From NCBI GenBank assembly GCA_003339415.1, contig PDHQ01000096.1:1-64000 (forward strand): DNA of 64,000 nt, given 5' to 3'. Origin of the DNA: Ophiocordyceps camponoti-saundersi (nom. inval.) (Eukaryota > Ascomycota > Sordariomycetes > Hypocreales > Ophiocordycipitaceae). Below the pieces are notes generated by a model. It was not told the DNA's origin. It saw only the letters and a list, made by a program, of their open reading frames with translations, and did not search any database. The position numbers and the translations under genes were made by a program. Within the stretch, counting starts at the first letter, position 1. Every line of letters starts with the position of its first letter. Shown in pieces: positions 42,711 to 54,951 of this stretch.

Positions 42711-44495
42711 ATGTTGAGCAGAAACGCGCTCTTAATCTTCCTCGGCCTCATGGTCACCTTGCTTCAATGCGCCTACGCCCAGGAAAAACCCGCCGGTCAG
42801 GGCGACGTTGCCCAGAGAGCCGGCGACCCGGCGGCTGCGGCACCACCAGGGGGGGCTGAAGCCAAAGCCGGAGGGGCCGATGCGGCCGAGGATGACAAGA
42901 AGAACGAGATAAATACGGACGGCGAAGAAGACGAGAAAGAGAAGACAGAAGAAGGCAAGGAGTCGGACAAGGACAACGAGGTGCCGACAGAAGGCTCGAA
43001 AAAGAATGCCGGAAGCGGCGAAGATGCGGCCAAGCAGATCACTGAAGATGTCTGCCTTCTCGCCGGTACTGTCAAGCTGGACGTGCCACCGATCCAAGCC
43101 CCCTGCAGCGTCCAGCAGGCCATGGAAGTCGAATGCCAAGGACGGGCCAACTTCATCAACCCAGACGACGGAAGCGCCGTCGCAAGAGGCGAACAGTTCA
43201 TGGACGTTTACAAAGGTTGCCTCTTCGGTGAAGGTAGCACCTATACGCAAGACGCAAAGGCCTGCATCAAGTGCCGAGAAGCGAACAAGCTGGTATCGAC
43301 CGACGAGGCTGGAAAGTTGAACAAGGATCTCGACGAGTCCATTGAGCAGTTCAAGAACGAGCCTGAAATCAACCAGACCATTCAAGAAGTCATGGAGGCG
43401 AGGGCGGAGAAACGAGGCTTGCCGGAGCCTCCCACCGAAGTCGCTGAGAGGGTCGTTCCCTTGACTGAATACTACCAGAATCCCCCCCCCGTACAAAGAG
43501 TCGGCACCAGCAGCGTAGAAGGCGCCAAGGAAGAAGAGCCCGGCAAAGACGGTACGGAGACAGCAAAAGGCGGTGATGAAAAGAACAAGGCCGAAGGTGA
43601 AGGGAAAAAGGCCGATGGATCCGGGACCGACGCCAAGAAGGAAGCCGGAGCCGGAGCCGGAGCCCAGCCTGAAGCCGCGGCCAAGGGAGGTGCCCCGAGA
43701 GCCGCCCGTCTGGACAAGCGCCAAGTTGTGCGCATACAACGTCAAATAACAATGATGGAAACCGCCGAATTCTTCTGTTCCACGCCCGAATCACGCGGCG
43801 GCTTCTTCAAGCCGGTCCAATTCCGACAGGCGCAACAAGCCGCACCCAACAATGCTCCGAAGCAGACGACCTTGATAACGACCGTGACCCAGAAGACGAC
43901 CGTGACCCAGACGGAAACAGTCACCCAACAGCCGGCCGCAACGCCACAAGCCGGTCAGCAAGTCGTGAGCGCCGTTGCCTTTTGCCCCTGCCGAGTCATC
44001 GCCCAGTGCAAGGGAAAAGGCGTGTACGTCATCGCCGTCACTTGCGAGCCGCCCATCCTCATGCAAAATTCGGCTCTGACGCCGCAGAAGCCCATTCAGA
44101 AGCCGCAGAAAAAGGTGGCAGATTTCAGCCTATGCACCGTGTGCAACCAGAAGCCAGTTCCCGTTGAAAATGTCATCCAGAAACCTGTTGCGGCAGTGAC
44201 GTCCAAGTGCGGCGAAAAGGTCTGCCAGGAAACCACCAAGAACGTACAACAAGCCGTTACTTCCGACAACCTTCAGCCCATGGTCATTTTTGTCCAGTTC
44301 TCCCAGGATCTTGAGTTTCAACCTAATACTGAGTGCAACATATGCCAGGGATTACTCTCTGCCCCTGTTCCGCAAAACCGTCAGCCGGCGCAGGTCGCTC
44401 AGGTTGTCCAGCCGCCGAGGCCGCAGCAGAGGCCTCAGCAGCAGGCAGCGCAGCCGGCGGCAGCTCCAGCGCGGCAAGGCGGCTCTTGCCGATAA
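42711..44495 (+). CDS. Secreted cysteine-containing protein of unknown function, 594 aa
   Basis: The start is the ATG after an A-rich leader because it opens a clean signal peptide (about 22 residues, ending Cys-Ala-Tyr-Ala before Gln-Glu-Lys). An upstream extension of the frame has no start support. Then comes a low-complexity Ala/Gly/Lys/Glu region, and a first Cys-containing domain of about 200 residues (AGTVKLDVPPIQAPCS...CIKCREANK). A second Lys/Glu/Gly linker ends in a Kex2-like Leu-Asp-Lys-Arg. A second domain follows with Thr-Val-Thr-Gln repeats and CxC, CTVC, CGEKVC and CNIC pairs, and the tail is Gln/Pro/Ala-rich. I do not recognise the family. The paired Cys suggest disulfides in an extracellular or wall-associated protein. 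Confidence 0.75.
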   Translation: MLSRNALLIFLGLMVTLLQCAYAQEKPAGQGDVAQRAGDPAAAAPPGGAEAKAGGADAAEDDKKNEINTDGEEDEKEKTEEGKESDKDNEVPTEGSKKNAGSGEDAAKQITEDVCLLAGTVKLDVPPIQAPCSVQQAMEVECQGRANFINPDDGSAVARGEQFMDVYKGCLFGEGSTYTQDAKACIKCREANKLVSTDEAGKLNKDLDESIEQFKNEPEINQTIQEVMEARAEKRGLPEPPTEVAERVVPLTEYYQNPPPVQRVGTSSVEGAKEEEPGKDGTETAKGGDEKNKAEGEGKKADGSGTDAKKEAGAGAGAQPEAAAKGGAPRAARLDKRQVVRIQRQITMMETAEFFCSTPESRGGFFKPVQFRQAQQAAPNNAPKQTTLITTVTQKTTVTQTETVTQQPAATPQAGQQVVSAVAFCPCRVIAQCKGKGVYVIAVTCEPPILMQNSALTPQKPIQKPQKKVADFSLCTVCNQKPVPVENVIQKPVAAVTSKCGEKVCQETTKNVQQAVTSDNLQPMVIFVQFSQDLEFQPNTECNICQGLLSAPVPQNRQPAQVAQVVQPPRPQQRPQQQAAQPAAAPARQGGSCR

Positions 44496-44724
44496 GGGCA
44501 GAAATTTGGCTGTTGGAAACGAAGTATGATAGCGTATATAGTAGTTTGATAGATGCAATTGACAAAATTTTGTCCTTTATTTCGCTGCTTCGCTGTGGGA
44601 GCCTGTGACTCAAAAGCCGAGCCTCAAGGCGATATTTCGCTCAGATGATGTTTCTTTGGTTGACGATCGACGGACGGCCTGTTGCAACTATACGCTGCAT
44701 GTTGATGAGAACTCAAGTCAAGGT

Positions 44725-46490
44725 TTAAGCCTGCTCGCCTCGCTCATCCAACCACTTGCTCATATAAGGCCCGTCGAGCCAATAGCCGAGCTTCTTGTAG
44801 TAGCTTCGAACTCCCACGCCCGAGATGACGCTTATCTTTAGGCTGCCATGCTCCTCGCGCGCTATCCTCTCCGCCTCCTCCATCAGTAGAGTACCGAAAC
44901 CCTGGTGCTGAAATTTACGCGGGTCGCGCGCGTGAATAGGCACCGCCGTGCCGTATACGTGCAGCTCGCGGATCATGCTGCTGGGCTGGCCGACAACCTC
45001 CTCCCGATATGTGTATTTAGCCGTACACTTTCGTAGCCGTAAGAGGGCGACGAGAATGTCTTGCTTGGGGTCCTCATATGCAAGAAAGGTCTCCCATCCG
45101 CCGTTGGCGACGTAGTCTCTGCGAACCAACTCGATCTGATTCGGCCTGATCTTGTTCTTGACCTCGTTGATTCCGACTTCTCTCGTCCGTACGTCCCGAC
45201 ACGTTGTACCAAAATCCTTCATCCTGGCCAGGGCGAGCTCTCGCAGGTTACCGTTCTCGACGCCCGACGTTACGAGAGGCATCGGGATGTCTCGTTGAAT
45301 GCGGTAGATGCGCGTCCAAGGCGGCACAAGAGCCAGGATCCTGGCCACGAGGTCTATAAGCTCGTTTGGCGTGTAGTTTTTATAGCGTCCAGTGCGCCAT
45401 AGCTCGTACAAACCCGTGCCGCGAATGACGAGCGTGGGATAGATCTTGAGTCCGTCCGTCCTGAAGGCTGGGTTCTCGAAATATTCGCGGAACTGATCCA
45501 TGTCCCGCTCCATGCCGACGTTTGGCAAATCGGGCATCATGTGACTAACGACCTTGAAGCCGGCGTCCTTGGCTAGGCAGAACGTTTCGGCGACGGCCGC
45601 AACAGTGTGCCCACGGTTCGTGTCCCGCGCCACGTCCTCGTAGAGCGACTGCACTCCGACTTCGAGCCTGGTGCAGCCGTAGCGGAGCATGTCTGAGAGG
45701 TGGGGCTGCAGGCAGTAGTCGGGTCTCGTCTCGATGGTGATGCCGACGCATTTGATGTTGCTCATCTCGCTGGCCTCCACGGCTTCGTCCACTTTAGAAG
45801 TCTGGTATCCGCTGAGGGCATTGTGCAGCTGGGCGATGAACTCTTCGCGATACGACTCGGCAAGCGACATGAAGGTGCCGCCCATGATGATGTACTCGAC
45901 TTTTTCTACCGAGTGACCCAGCGCTTTGAGCTGGTCGACACGACCGCGAGCCTGCTCGAAGGGATCGTACCGTGCGCGGATAGCCCGCATGGACGTGGGT
46001 TCGTAGCCGGTGTAGGACTGGGTGCTGTATTCGAAGTCGGAGTCGGGGCCGCCAGGGCAATAGACGCAGATGTTGCCGGTATAGGCTATGTGAGGGCACC
46101 GATGGGGTTTGCACATGACGGCGACGACGGCGATGCCGGACGAGGTGCCTGTTGCGAATCAGCTCACGGATCACAAAGAGAAAGGAATAGACATCAAGGA
46201 GTCTTACGGATGGGCTTGGCGACCAGCCGAGGAAGGATATACTTTTTATAATGCTCGGGAATTGCGGCGATGATAGCTGTCAGAGGCGGGATGTTGGCCA
46301 GTTTGTGCTTCTTGGAGAGCCGGGCTCGCAGAGCGTTGAGGTTAACGTCGCGAGACGGGCGGCCGTCTTTGACGGCCTCGTGATCCTCGATAAGGGCATT
46401 TGCCACGTCGGCGCAGCATCGCAAGAACCGCTCGCTCTCAGGCGCCATGCCGGAGGTGGATTTTGCTGTGGTGAGCGTGGCCGTAGTCAT
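44725..46490 (-). CDS. elp3: Elongator catalytic subunit Elp3, 2 exons, 568 aa
   Basis: Exons 46208-46490 and 44725-46148, in phase across a 59-nt intron. The N-terminal segment has the usual Elp3 opening ([15 protein letters not shown]). The radical-SAM cysteines are in [14 protein letters not shown], followed by [19 protein letters not shown] and EYIIMGGTF. The C-terminal acetyltransferase domain has [17 protein letters not shown], the acetyl-CoA loop. Elp3 makes the cm5U-type modifications of wobble uridines in tRNA within Elongator. The length matches yeast Elp3 (557). It is divergent from the succinyl-CoA ligase gene. Confidence 0.95.
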
Positions 46491-47072
46491 TGTGGATTGT
46501 GATGATGCGGCTGGTGCCCGCGGCTGTGTTTTGCTGCTGAGGAGACACTGCTGCTGCTGCTACCGAGAAGATGACAACCACTGCTTGTGAGTGGCTCAAC
46601 AGTCTCTGGTCGTACCAGATCGTCGTCTCTTGGTTACACTCGTCGTCCTCGCCTTCTGTGGTCGTTTCTCAGGAAGTCGTCTGTCTAGTCGTCGTCCCCG
46701 GCACTGCTTGTCGATAAGCCGACGAAAAAAATACTGGGCATGACAAAGTTTAAAGGACAAGTACCGCCACAGGTAATCGCATGTACTCGTCGTCTGTATC
46801 CTCCGCCACAATTCGCGCGCACTTTCGATGCTAGCTACCTCCAGCTCACTGCCGGAGTACAAGCGGCGGCACTAGCTGCCGTCTCCACCCGCGTCCCGGA
46901 AAAAACCGGCCGCCGAGGGCCGACGCTTGCCCGTGGGCCCGTTGCCAAGCTCGGCCGACGATGCTTTTTGCTCTCAAGCTCCAGCACAGCGCAGTCCCGC
47001 CTTCAACGTTGCATATCTCTTGAGCTTAAATCCTCACCATCCCTTAACCGTCTTCAACCCCTCCAACGAAGC
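46491..47072. other. Divergent promoter elp3 / succinyl-CoA ligase
   Basis: 582 bp between two opposite start codons, with CTGCTGCTGCTGC near 46,548-46,560 and CGTC-rich stretches. No gene. Confidence 0.6.
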
Positions 47073-48315
<1,243 letters not shown>

Positions 48316-48620
48316 TAGCATGAGAGGGGGCAAGGGTGACGGCACGTATTGACGAGGTGGAGGCGTTTCGACCCGGTTCATAGTTACGATCAATTAGATG
48401 GAGGGATCTAGGGAGGGTTTTGGCTTGCGCTGCTCGTGTACTGTTACTACCTGTGCTATGAGGAGGAACAATATAGTCACCAGCTCGCTAGGGACAAGCA
48501 ATTCGAGTGACTGCTGTCAGCAAAATCGACTGAAACAAGACCAGAAAGAAAAGGAGCAAGAACAACAAAACTCCCATGCTAATGCTTTGTGCAAAACAAC
48601 CTGTGGCCAAACCTCGACTT
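48316..48620. other. Convergent 3' region of lsc1 and ubc1
   Basis: 305 bp of untranslated sequence; nothing else is seen. Confidence 0.5.
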
Positions 48621-49447
48621 TCATTGCTCCCCGAGCAAGCGAGCGGTGATGTCACCCATATAAGCTTCCTCCAACTCGTAATCTTGGCCGCCGTTATGAT
48701 CGATGCCGACATAGATGAAAGCTTCGACAACGTCATCGATGTCGAAACCCATGTTGACAAACCGATCGATCAAATCTTTGTTGTAACCCTGATATCTGTG
48801 CAGGCATGTTCAGCAGGTTGTTTATGTGCTTCATGGAAGCCGCACACACCGCGCAGCGTCGCCGTCCTTGGAGGCGGCCTCGGAAGGGTTCTTGTTCTTC
48901 CACTTGTCGAGGTCCAAGTCCCGCTTTGGGGCGCCGGCGAAACGAACGGCCCAGTCATGAGCGACGGCGGCGAACTGCTCCGGTTTCTCGACAAGCATGG
49001 CGGCGACTTGGGCATCTTGCGGATCTTTTGGATTCGGAGACTCAAGAAGCATCCGTAGGGAGAGAAGAGCCGTCTTTATAGTCTGCACCGGCGACCAGTT
49101 GTTGCCTAGCGTGTCGAGGCAGATAGCACCCTGGAAGGAAGATGTCAGCCCCTTTCTTTCCTGACCGAAGCGTTGCGGCAACGAACCGTCTGACTGCTGA
49201 CATTGGGGTGCCAGATCTTGGTGTCGAAGCGCATTAGGGGAGACTGAAACGGATACGAGTCGGGGATCTGGATATCGATATCGAATATACCGCCGGCGTA
49301 GGGCGTGTCAGGCGGCGCGGGGATAGTGCCTTTGAGATGGCTGAGGTTGACGCCATCGGCGGGCACGGCATAGACGCCCGAGTTATCTCGATCGGCTTGG
49401 ATGTCGGCCAGCTCTTTGGCTATTCGGCGATCGCGGCTGCTGGTCAT
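48621..49447 (-). CDS. ubc1: Ubiquitin-conjugating enzyme Ubc1 (E2-25K/UBE2K type) with UBA domain, 3 exons, 238 aa
   Basis: Exons 49187-49447, 48850-49130 and 48621-48795 are in phase. The UBC fold has IPDSYPFQSPLMRFDTKIWHPNVSS and the active-site Cys in GAICLDTL immediately after intron 1, then NNWSPVQTIKTALLSL. A linker leads to a C-terminal UBA domain (DLIDRFVNMGFDIDDVVEAF...GGQDYELEEAY) ending RLLGEQ. That layout is the K48-chain-forming E2-25K/Ubc1 class that feeds substrates to the proteasome. The gene is divergent from rpt2, 411 bp away. Confidence 0.95.
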
Positions 49448-49858
49448 GGCGACGGGGTGTAATCAGATACGTCTGGTGCCGCCGCGGCGGAGGCAAGTTG
49501 AGTGAGAGAAACGGGATGAAGGCGGTTCGAGATTCTGAGAAGCGGCAGGTCTTTGCGTAAAGCATGAAAGAACCCTGGCGACGTTGCTGATTCATCATCT
49601 CGGCAGCTGCGACATCCATATCACGTGATACAAGCTCACCATCTCTGTCCACGTGACTACCTGCTCATCAGCTCGCGTGGCTCTCGGAAGCCTAATTAGC
49701 GACTTGTCATCCTCCGTCGCCAAGCACCCTTCGAAGTGACGCGAACAAGTATCATCAGCCCAGCGTCAGAGGCTCCTGGTCAAAGGCTTGACACGGTGCT
49801 CAATATCTTCGTCGTCGTCAGAGAATCGCTCAATCCCCGGGAAGCTTGATTTGCCACA
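49448..49858. promoter_or_regulatory. Divergent ubc1-rpt2 promoter with two CACGTG boxes
   Basis: The only sequence between the two start codons. TATCACGTGATA is centred at 49621-49628 and CCACGTGAC at 49649-49657. Co-regulation of ubiquitin conjugation and the proteasome is inferred from layout. Confidence 0.5.
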
Positions 49859-51427
49859 ATGGTAACTACGACTCTCTGGCTTCTTCGCTCGCCTTTGATC
49901 AGTTATGCTCACGCAAAGCTTTGCAGGGCCAAGGCCAATCTGGAATGGGAGGAGGCGACGGTAGGGATGACAAGGACAAGAAAGTAAGGGACCACAGGGC
50001 GGTTGACAGCCCAGCCATCCCCTGCCTGTCCTCTGCGCTGACAAGTCCGGTAGAAGGACAAACCCAAGTACGAGCCTCCGCCGAGGCCGACGACCCGCGT
50101 TGGGCGTAAAAAGAGGAGGGCTGGCGGTACCAGCGCGGCAGCGAAGCTTCCCGCCGTCTACCCGACAAGTCGGTGCAAGCTCCGCCTCCTCCGGATGCAG
50201 AGAATCCACGACCACCTTCTGCTGGAAGAGGAGTACGTCGAGAACCAGGAGCGCCTCAGAAAGGCCAAGGCTGCCAAAGAGGGGTCTATTTCCGGTACCG
50301 ACGCCGACGTCGATCGGATGGCTGATGAGCGCGGTCGCGTCGATGACACGCGAGGCAGCCCCATGGGTGTCGGCACGCTCGAGGAGCTCATCGACGACGA
50401 TCACGCCATCGTCAGTAGTACGACTGGGCCAGAGTACTACGTCAGCATCATGAGCTTCGTCGACAAGGACCTGCTTGAGCCCGGCGCAAGCGTTCTGCTG
50501 CACCACAAGAGCGTCAGCATCGTCGGTGTCTTGACCGACGATACGGATCCTATCGTCAGCGTCATGAAACTTGACAAGGCCCCGACCGAGTCTTACGCCG
50601 ACATTGGTGGACTGGAGCAGCAGATACAGGAAGTCCGGGAGTCAGTGGAGCTGCCACTGCTTCACCCGGAGCTGTACGAGGAGATGGGTATCAAACCGCC
50701 AAAGGGCGTCATCCTCTACGGCGCGCCCGGCACAGGAAAAACGCTACTCGCCAAGGCCGTGGCCAACCAGACGTCAGCAACATTTTTGCGCATAGTGGGC
50801 AGCGAGCTGATCCAAAAGTACCTCGGTGACGGTCCGCGCCTGGTCCGACAACTATTTCAAGTAAGTGTCCCTTTTCCGTTCTTGTCACCCTTCTTTCTTG
50901 CTAATCGATTTCGGCTGCAGGTTGCGGGCGAGAACGCGCCGTCCATCGTCTTCATCGACGAAATCGACGCCATCGGGACTAAGCGCTACGATTCGACGTC
51001 AGGCGGAGAGCGTGAGGTGCAGCGGACCATGCTGGAGCTTCTAAACCAGCTCGACGGCTTCGACGACCGGGGGGACGTCAAGGTCATCATGGCGACCAAC
51101 AAGATCGAGACGCTAGATCCGGCACTGATCCGGCCGGGACGCATCGACCGCAAGATTCTGTTTGAGAACCCAGATCAGAACACGAAGCGTAAGATCTTTA
51201 CGCTACACACGTCCAAGATGAACCTAGGCGACGACGTGGACCTGGAGGAGTTCATCTCGCAAAAGGACGACCTCTCTGGTGCCGACATCAAGGCCATCTG
51301 CTCCGAGGCGGGCATGATGGCCCTGCGCGAGCGACGGATGCGCGTGCAGATGGCCGATTTCCGTTCGGCGCGGGAGCGAGTGCTACGGACCAAGCAGGAG
51401 GGCGAGCCGGAGGGGCTGTATCTGTAA
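49859..51427 (+). CDS. rpt2: 26S proteasome ATPase subunit Rpt2 (regulatory subunit 4), 4 exons, 457 aa
   Basis: Exons: 49859-49861 (the ATG alone), 49927-49983, 50054-50860 and 50921-51427. The spliced start is [11 protein letters not shown], keeping the N-myristoylation glycine typical of Rpt2. [20 protein letters not shown] and the [20 protein letters not shown] coiled coil follow. The AAA domain has Walker A GAPGTGKT, Walker B IVFIDEID and arginine fingers near [11 protein letters not shown]. The C-terminus ends Leu-Tyr-Leu, the HbYX motif that opens the 20S gate. Exon 3 could alternatively begin 3 nt later. The last intron is 60 nt with no stop and in frame, so naive calling inserts 20 false residues after QLFQ. 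Confidence 0.95.
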
Positions 51428-51732
51428 AAAAAAGGGGGTGTCGAGTAATGACAGCGGGCGTGAAGCAGCGGGAGTCTGTAGTGACGGGACAATACAATTT
51501 CACAGCGGAAGACAGCGATTCGTGGACGACTTTGAAGTATGTGTAAGTAGGTAAGGGCGTATATGTATGTGTTAGAGACGTAGGATTGTCATGATAGGTT
51601 AACAGCAACAGAGTTTGCCAATGCAGCGGTATCTCGGATGAAGCAAATCAACGCCACGCCAAGCCAGACTCTGTTTTATCCCAATCTGTCCTTGTCGCCT
51701 CCCCCTTTCACCCCCCCGCGTCAGGTCAAGTC

Positions 51733-52390
51733 TCAACGAGTCTCTTCAGCCTTGACGCCACCAGCGGCGTCGTGCTTGGTGGCGACGGCGAGGAGGAAGA
51801 CCCAGCGAACGACGAAGAAACTGGACAAGGCCCAGGCCCAGGCCAGCAGGGCGATGGAGGAGGCGACGATCAGAGCGGGTAGGAGGAGAAGGAGAGCGAA
51901 AGCGACCCAGAAGAGGACGAAGAGAACGGCGGCTCCGACGGCAAAGGCGACGGTAGCGCAGGCGAAGGCGACGAAGAGGAGGAGCGGGAGGGAAAAGAAG
52001 ACGAGCTGCGACACGACAAGCGACTGATTATGGAAAGATGTGTGTGTGTGAGAGCTGTTTATTATGATGATGATGGAGATGGAGATGGAGATGGAGATGG
52101 AGATGGAGATGGAGATGGAGATGGAGATGGAGATGAAGACGGGAAAGGGAAAAAAAAGAACGTACGAATAGGATCGGCCGCGATGAGGCGATAGACGAGG
52201 CGTATTCGTACACGCGGCGGCGCGACTGGGGGGCGACGACGAAGTCGAGACAGGTTTGGACGAGGTTGAAGGCGCCTTCTGCCGCCACCTCGACGGAAGA
52301 TCGACGACGGGGGGAGAGACCGTTGCTTTTCGAGCTTGTTTCTTGATGCTGGCCGCCTGTTGAAGCGTCTTCGTCTTGCGAGGAGGCCAT
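51733..52390 (-). CDS. Promethin/LDO-like lipid-droplet protein, 2 exons, 165-171 aa
   Basis: Exon 1 is 52166-52390 (MASSQDED...SRPILF). Exon 2 is 51733-52005, or 51733-52023 if the more distal acceptor is used; both are in frame. The N-terminal half is polar with an amphipathic helix (AAEGAFNLVQTCLDFVVAPQ). The C-terminal half is one long hydrophobic run of about 70 residues with a central Pro, suited to a membrane hairpin, followed by a short polar tail. This layout resembles promethin/LDO proteins that act with seipin at lipid-droplet formation sites. The assignment rests on architecture and remembered family features. The intron holds a 10-copy hexanucleotide repeat. Confidence 0.6.
52075..52134. 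repeat. (GGAGAT)10 hexanucleotide microsatellite inside an intron
   Basis: Ten perfect units by hand count, within the intron of the promethin-like gene. On the coding strand it reads (ATCTCC)n, a pyrimidine tract between donor and acceptor. Confidence 0.95.
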
Positions 52391-54951
52391 TGATGACGAG
52401 GTCTGGCTTGACGTCGTCCCTGTTGTGTGTGTAGTTTCGGATTGCTCACAGCGGTGGAGGGGAGAGGTCGTGGGCGAGGAGGGGAGAGCCGTTGTCTCGC
52501 GTCATTTGTTTTTTTAAGTGAGCTTAGGTTAAGACTTGAGAGGTAGCAGATAGAGTAGAGGCTTAGAGTAGAGGGTAGAGGGTTGCTGCTGGGGATGACG
52601 TGGGCTGTTTCTGTTTCTACATGCTCTTAGTCTTTGTATTAGAAGGGGGGGGGGTTAGGGTTGAGGGGAGGAGCTACTTTACAGGGCTACCAGGCAGGTC
52701 CAGTAGTAGTACATATGTAGGTGTTGTCTTGGGGGCGTCACGTGCAGCTGAGAGGTGTTTGACCGGTCACGGAACCTATTGATATAGTCATATCGATGCA
52801 GTCGTCGCAAAGGATGATTGGATTGACCTGGGATTCTGCTGCTGCTGGGAATCGGTCTGACGAAGAGATGACGAGGGTATCGGCTTGTCGTGAATACCAC
52901 ATCATCTTGTCCGTTCTCTCGCCTGTCTATGGCTTTTCTTCTTCTTAGCCCGCAGATATGGTTCTACGAGGTGGCTCAAGTTTTCTATATTAAGGCAATC
53001 GTGTGCATCCATCTGTGTTCCTACATATGTATGTATGTGTTCGTTTCTGTATTCATATGTCCGTCTTCGTTCTTGGCTGCTTCTGAGAGAGCGAAGAAAG
53101 ATTGCAGCGTCGTAGATTTACCTAACCGTCAACACTTATACGGACACTCAACACCATGCCCCTATTTCCCATACATTCATGCATCTACTCTCTCCACTCA
53201 TCCGAGATATACAATGAGGAACTGCACCCTTTTTTTATATCCGTACATATTCGTCCATCTCCAAGAGGCTGAGGCCAGGGTGTGAGACCTGCACCGACCC
53301 CTCGGGCACAACACGAAGCTGTCTCTATCGAATGGAAAAGGCTGGCTGAATGTCATGATTAAAAAAAAAATGGAAAGTTTCCCCATCTCACCTTTTTGCC
53401 CAACCAACCCAGAGGCTGGCTCTACATAGATGACGGGAACTCGCACAAGCCTTGACGTTGACCGTTCCGTGCCACCACCAACAAGTCGTATCAAGAATCG
53501 TAACAAAGACATTCTTTCTTTCTTTTGAGTGGACCTTGTTAGCTGTTCGTTGAGGCTGATGGCATCATTCGTTTGCACACTTGTTGAGTCAAGTTGAGTA
53601 GAGATGTTGATCAGTAGCATATCTTCCCATTCTCAGCCAGTTTATCCATCTTATACGAGACAACCACCAGCTCCTCTTTCAACTACACATGCACATATGT
53701 CTTCTTTGCTTCTGCCGTCGTTCAAACCCCCGGTGAAGTGATCAAGGAATAACAAAGGGATGAACAAGCAAAATAGCCTACATCAGTGCCATAGACAGTT
53801 TCACTCCAGCCCCGGTAAGCCATGACCGCTGCACACAAGCCCCATGTTTCAAGCGCCAACAAGTAAGCTCACAGACAAACAACACACTCGCCATCCTCCT
53901 CTCTTTCAAACCCATAGAAAATCTAACGTTACCTTGAAGGAAAAAACCTCGTTGGCACTTGACAACGAGTTGTGATTATCTCCTTGACTTTCCCCCCTTC
54001 ATTGCAGACAAGGTCAAAACAGAGTGACGGAGTATCGCGTATCCGATGCAAGGATCTTTTCATGGCGTTTTGTTCTCCTTTCTTTTCTCTTTCTTCTCTC
54101 TCTTTGCTTTTTTTGATACGATCCAGCTATTCGGGATGGAGACAATGGATCTCATACATGTACGCCCCCCCTCCCCGGTTGCGAGGAGAGGAGTTATATC
54201 AGCTTCCCGAGAGGGAGGGTTGGACAGAGACATGGTTTCCCAACGACACGGTACCGGATTTCGAGACATGCGATGCCACCCTGCAGCTAAAAGGGTGTCG
54301 AAAAAGAACCCCAAGGCGAGGGGAACCAAAAGGAAGATGGGACGTGGGAGGGGAAAAGGCCGCATAGAACAAGGCCTTCCCCCCCACTAACACACATACA
54401 CACACTCTCTCATCCTCTCATCCTCTTCCCCCCTCTTCCTCTCTGCTCCGTCCCCCATGTCGATAGAGCCGGGATTCGACTGGAACCATGTGGAACCATG
54501 TCTGACGAGTGTAACGGTACGGGATACGTGTATACATAGGATGGGCTCCGGGTGGGTGGATGGTCTTTACGGCGTGGAGATACCAAGAGAGAGAGAGGGA
54601 GAGAGAGAGATGTCGAAAGGGGGGGGGGACGGTTGATAGTGATGAAGGGTGTTGAGGTCTGTGTGTGTGTTTGTGCTTGTGTGTGATTCACGGGCATCTC
54701 TACGGATACCCACCACCTACCTTGCCTACTTACAGCGCAACCAAACCGTACGCTCGGCTCTCACCTTGGCTACTACTCGGTGTAAATTCCCTTTGTCTTC
54801 CCCAGCGTTGAGATGCCATCCCCTGATGGATGCCCGTGATTATCTGTATATACACTCCAGGCCAACCTCTTACACACATGCTTATACCACTTCTCCCCCT
54901 CCTCCTCCACCTCCTCCCCGTCTTCCTCCATCGTGACGAAACAACCCACCA
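52391..54951. other. 2.6-kb intergenic region
   Basis: No supported gene. Contents: a G8 run and TTAGGGTT near 52,645-52,660, ACATATGTATGTATGTG near 53,023, GA-rich microsatellite (54,588-54,610), TG repeats near 54,660, and a CTCCTCCTCC tract just before the monooxygenase start. Open frames of 90-140 codons here are overlapping and low-complexity. Confidence 0.6.

Noticed and set aside
52600..54390. Several frames of 60-140 codons between the promethin-like gene and the monooxygenase
   Set aside because: They overlap on opposite strands, are rich in simple sequence and have no recognisable motif or splice-consistent extension.
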